Assembly: GCA_024742475.1 (NCBI GenBank)
Contig: JANSYI010000013.1
Span: forward strand, 1-64,000
Reading direction: 5' to 3'
DNA from: a bacterium
GTDB lineage: Bacteria > Myxococcota_A > Polyangia > Nannocystales > Nannocystaceae
Length of the DNA: 64,000 bases
Below the pieces are notes generated by a model that was not told the DNA's origin, ran no database searches, and saw only the letters and a program-made list of their open reading frames with translations. Shown one piece after another: positions 62,699 through 64,000 of this stretch; the stretch's first letter is position 1, and each line of letters starts with the position of its first letter. The position numbers and the translations under genes were made by a program.

Positions 62699-63873
62699 CT
62701 ACTTCGCTCCTGGCGTCAACATCCGCTGTGCAACGCGCTTGGCAACGCCTGCAAGTTCCGGGTTCGAATCGTCGTGCTGCGCCAACGCGCGCGCAATCTG
62801 GGGGTCAGTGGTCCACGGCGCCGCTTCGATCGCTGCTGCGCGAACGCCGATGTTCGGGTCATCGAGAGCTTCGAGAAAGACCCTCCTCGTCTCGCTGCTC
62901 CCCCCTGGCGGGCACGCGATACCGAGCAAGACGAGGACGCGCTCGGCCTGCTCCACACCCGTCGCGCGAGCCCACAGGTCCGCGAGTAGATCGACCCCAA
63001 GCCCGTTCAACCGCGCAAACCAGACGTCACGAGTTTTTCTTCCGACGTCGCAACGTAGGTTAGGCCGCGTTCATCGTCGGGCACGAGCCAAAGACCTTCG
63101 TCGGTGCCACTCGATCGGAACCACAGCGCGAACGGATGCAGCTGGACGAACCCCAGCAGGTAGCCATCCTCGAATAGCGTCCGCAGCATCTCTTCCAGAG
63201 GGATGCGGGGCACGACGCGATGGCTCGAGCGAGAATCGAGCGTTGGCGGTTGACGCGTCGGAACCGCCGTCGCATCGGAGGGAATCGCCGCGTCTTGGGG
63301 TGTTCTCCGACGGACGAGTTCCTCCCAACGCTGGAGAAGTCCAAGGACCCGCTCCCTCAGCTCGCCGGAGGTCGCGTCCCCGACTCTCTCGAGCGGCGCG
63401 CGATACTCCGGCCACAAGGCGAACTCCGCGGCGATGACCGCCCCGTGCCGAGTCTCATCATCCGACGACTCGAGTGCGGCCCCCACGGCTTCGAGCAAGC
63501 GCGGCGCTGGGTCTGGCCCGGAAGCGGCGACGCCGGCCACTGCGATCGCCGACGCCCTCGCGAGCCCCCCCTCGGCGAGATCGATCGCGGTGAGGAGCTC
63601 TTCATCCTGGACGGTCTGGATGTTCAACTTCAGCCGTCGATACACCTCGTTCCTCTCTGCTCCAACGATGACCACGTGTGGCAGAACGTCCTCGTCGAAC
63701 GAGAAATGAGCTTGCGTATCTCCGCTCTCTGTCTCGAAGACGAGCGTCCTCGACTGCCCCGGGCCAGGGGCGATGTAGTCGACGAGAGGCCACCGCTGAG
63801 CGAGGCAGAAGTCGACGAACTCTCGATACGGAGGCGTACCTCGTGGGATCACTCTGTAGGGGATCAAAACCAT
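62699..63873 (-). pseudogene. HEAT-like array member 6, frameshifted
   Basis: The frame from ATG 63873 (TTG 63894 is less likely) gives MVLIPYRVIPRGTPPYREFV, HEAT-like segments near RASAIAVAGVAASGPDPAPR, and a second N-domain-like copy, then stops at 63007. A second frame from about 63030 reads TRDVWFARLNGLGVDLLADL, then HEAT helices (VFLEALDDPNIGVRAAAIEA), to 62699. One extra A in the A-run at 63031-63035 would fuse them without a break, giving about 391 residues. The TTG at 63010 could start the second part as a separate gene through a TTGA overlap, but the continuous upstream coding sense argues for a frameshift. Confidence 0.6.
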
Positions 63874-63890
63874 GGCACTTCCGTTCGACG

Positions 63891-64000
63891 TCAACCTCCG
63901 CGAGAACGTTCCAAAGCTTGCCGCAGTCGACGTCGGATCACACGCTCCGCCTCCCGAACAATTGCGTCCTGATCGCTGGGGTCGTCAACCAGGAAGTCAT
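63891..64000 (-). CDS. C-terminal end of a gene cut by the right window edge
   Basis: Thirty-six in-frame residues enter from the right edge and stop at 63891. They include DFLVDDPSDQDAIVREAERV and IRRRLRQALERSRGG, a charged amphipathic helix. The stop lies 18 bases upstream of the ATG of array member 6, on the same strand, so it may be the next member of the same array or its operon leader gene. Nothing more can be said. Confidence 0.55.
   Translation of the reverse strand, partial: DFLVDDPSDQDAIVREAERVIRRRLRQALERSRGG

Noticed and set aside
62699..63010. A separate 103-residue HEAT gene starting at TTG 63010
   Set aside because: Coding sense continues upstream of the TTG in the same frame (TRDVWFARL...), so it is better explained as the second half of a frameshifted gene.

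Overview
The window looks like a piece of a large, high-GC deltaproteobacterial (Myxococcota) chromosome, most likely from the Nannocystis/Plesiocystis/Enhygromyxa side of the order. The grounds are the many lipoproteins with long Ser/Thr/Gly/Asp linkers right after the lipobox, a DUF1552/DUF1592 pair, a MYXO-CTERM-like tail, an Hanks-type kinase with TPR tail, an ECF sigma operon and Cys-rich DUF4215-type proteins. This placement is an inference from gene content; no rRNA or tRNA gene was seen.

Left part (1-13.2 kb): the end of a REP-associated (RAYT-like) transposase lies at the left edge. Then comes a set of genes that looks like one biosynthetic locus broken into two blocks. Block one has a class I methyltransferase, a GT4 glycosyltransferase, a membrane alkaline-phosphatase-superfamily (sulfatase/LtaS-like) protein, a sulfotransferase and a RibD-C-type reductase. 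Block two (9.2-13.2 kb) has a CDP-alcohol phosphatidyltransferase, a UPF0104/AglD-like membrane protein, a divergent PTPS/QueD-like protein and a BchC-like dehydrogenase. Between them sit three Cys-rich lipoproteins with visibly less GC-rich codons, plus a Gly-rich MYXO-CTERM protein. I infer synthesis of an unusual lipid-linked, possibly pterin- or flavin-related, glycosylated and sulfated product.

Middle part (13.2-43.2 kb): mostly envelope and secreted functions. These include TspO-like, DUF1552 plus DUF1592, a four-gene sigma operon (barrel protein, sigma factor, TPR protein, lipoprotein), a Ser/Thr kinase, an AI-2E-family permease, DUF1206, a HYR plus alpha/beta hydrolase lipoprotein, a heme plus copper monooxygenase, a pair of matrixin-like metzincins on a small island flanked by direct repeats, a TSP1-repeat lipoprotein, a propeller plus MauG-type di-heme protein coupled to an LVIVD-repeat lipoprotein, and a TPR protein.

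Right part: 43.4-57.1 kb is one tightly coupled plus-strand operon of ten genes encoding the hub, spike, PAAR tip, gp25, two gpJ wedges, a gpI-like protein and a DUF6519 beta-helix protein of a contractile injection system baseplate. No sheath, inner tube, tape measure, cap or AAA+ ATPase gene is present anywhere in the window. It is followed by a lipoprotein and then, on the other strand (58.5-64 kb), by an array of paralogous proteins with an N-terminal alpha/beta domain and HEAT-like repeats, several of which carry apparent single-base frameshifts. The baseplate-only operon and its neighbouring array are the best candidates here for an undescribed system.
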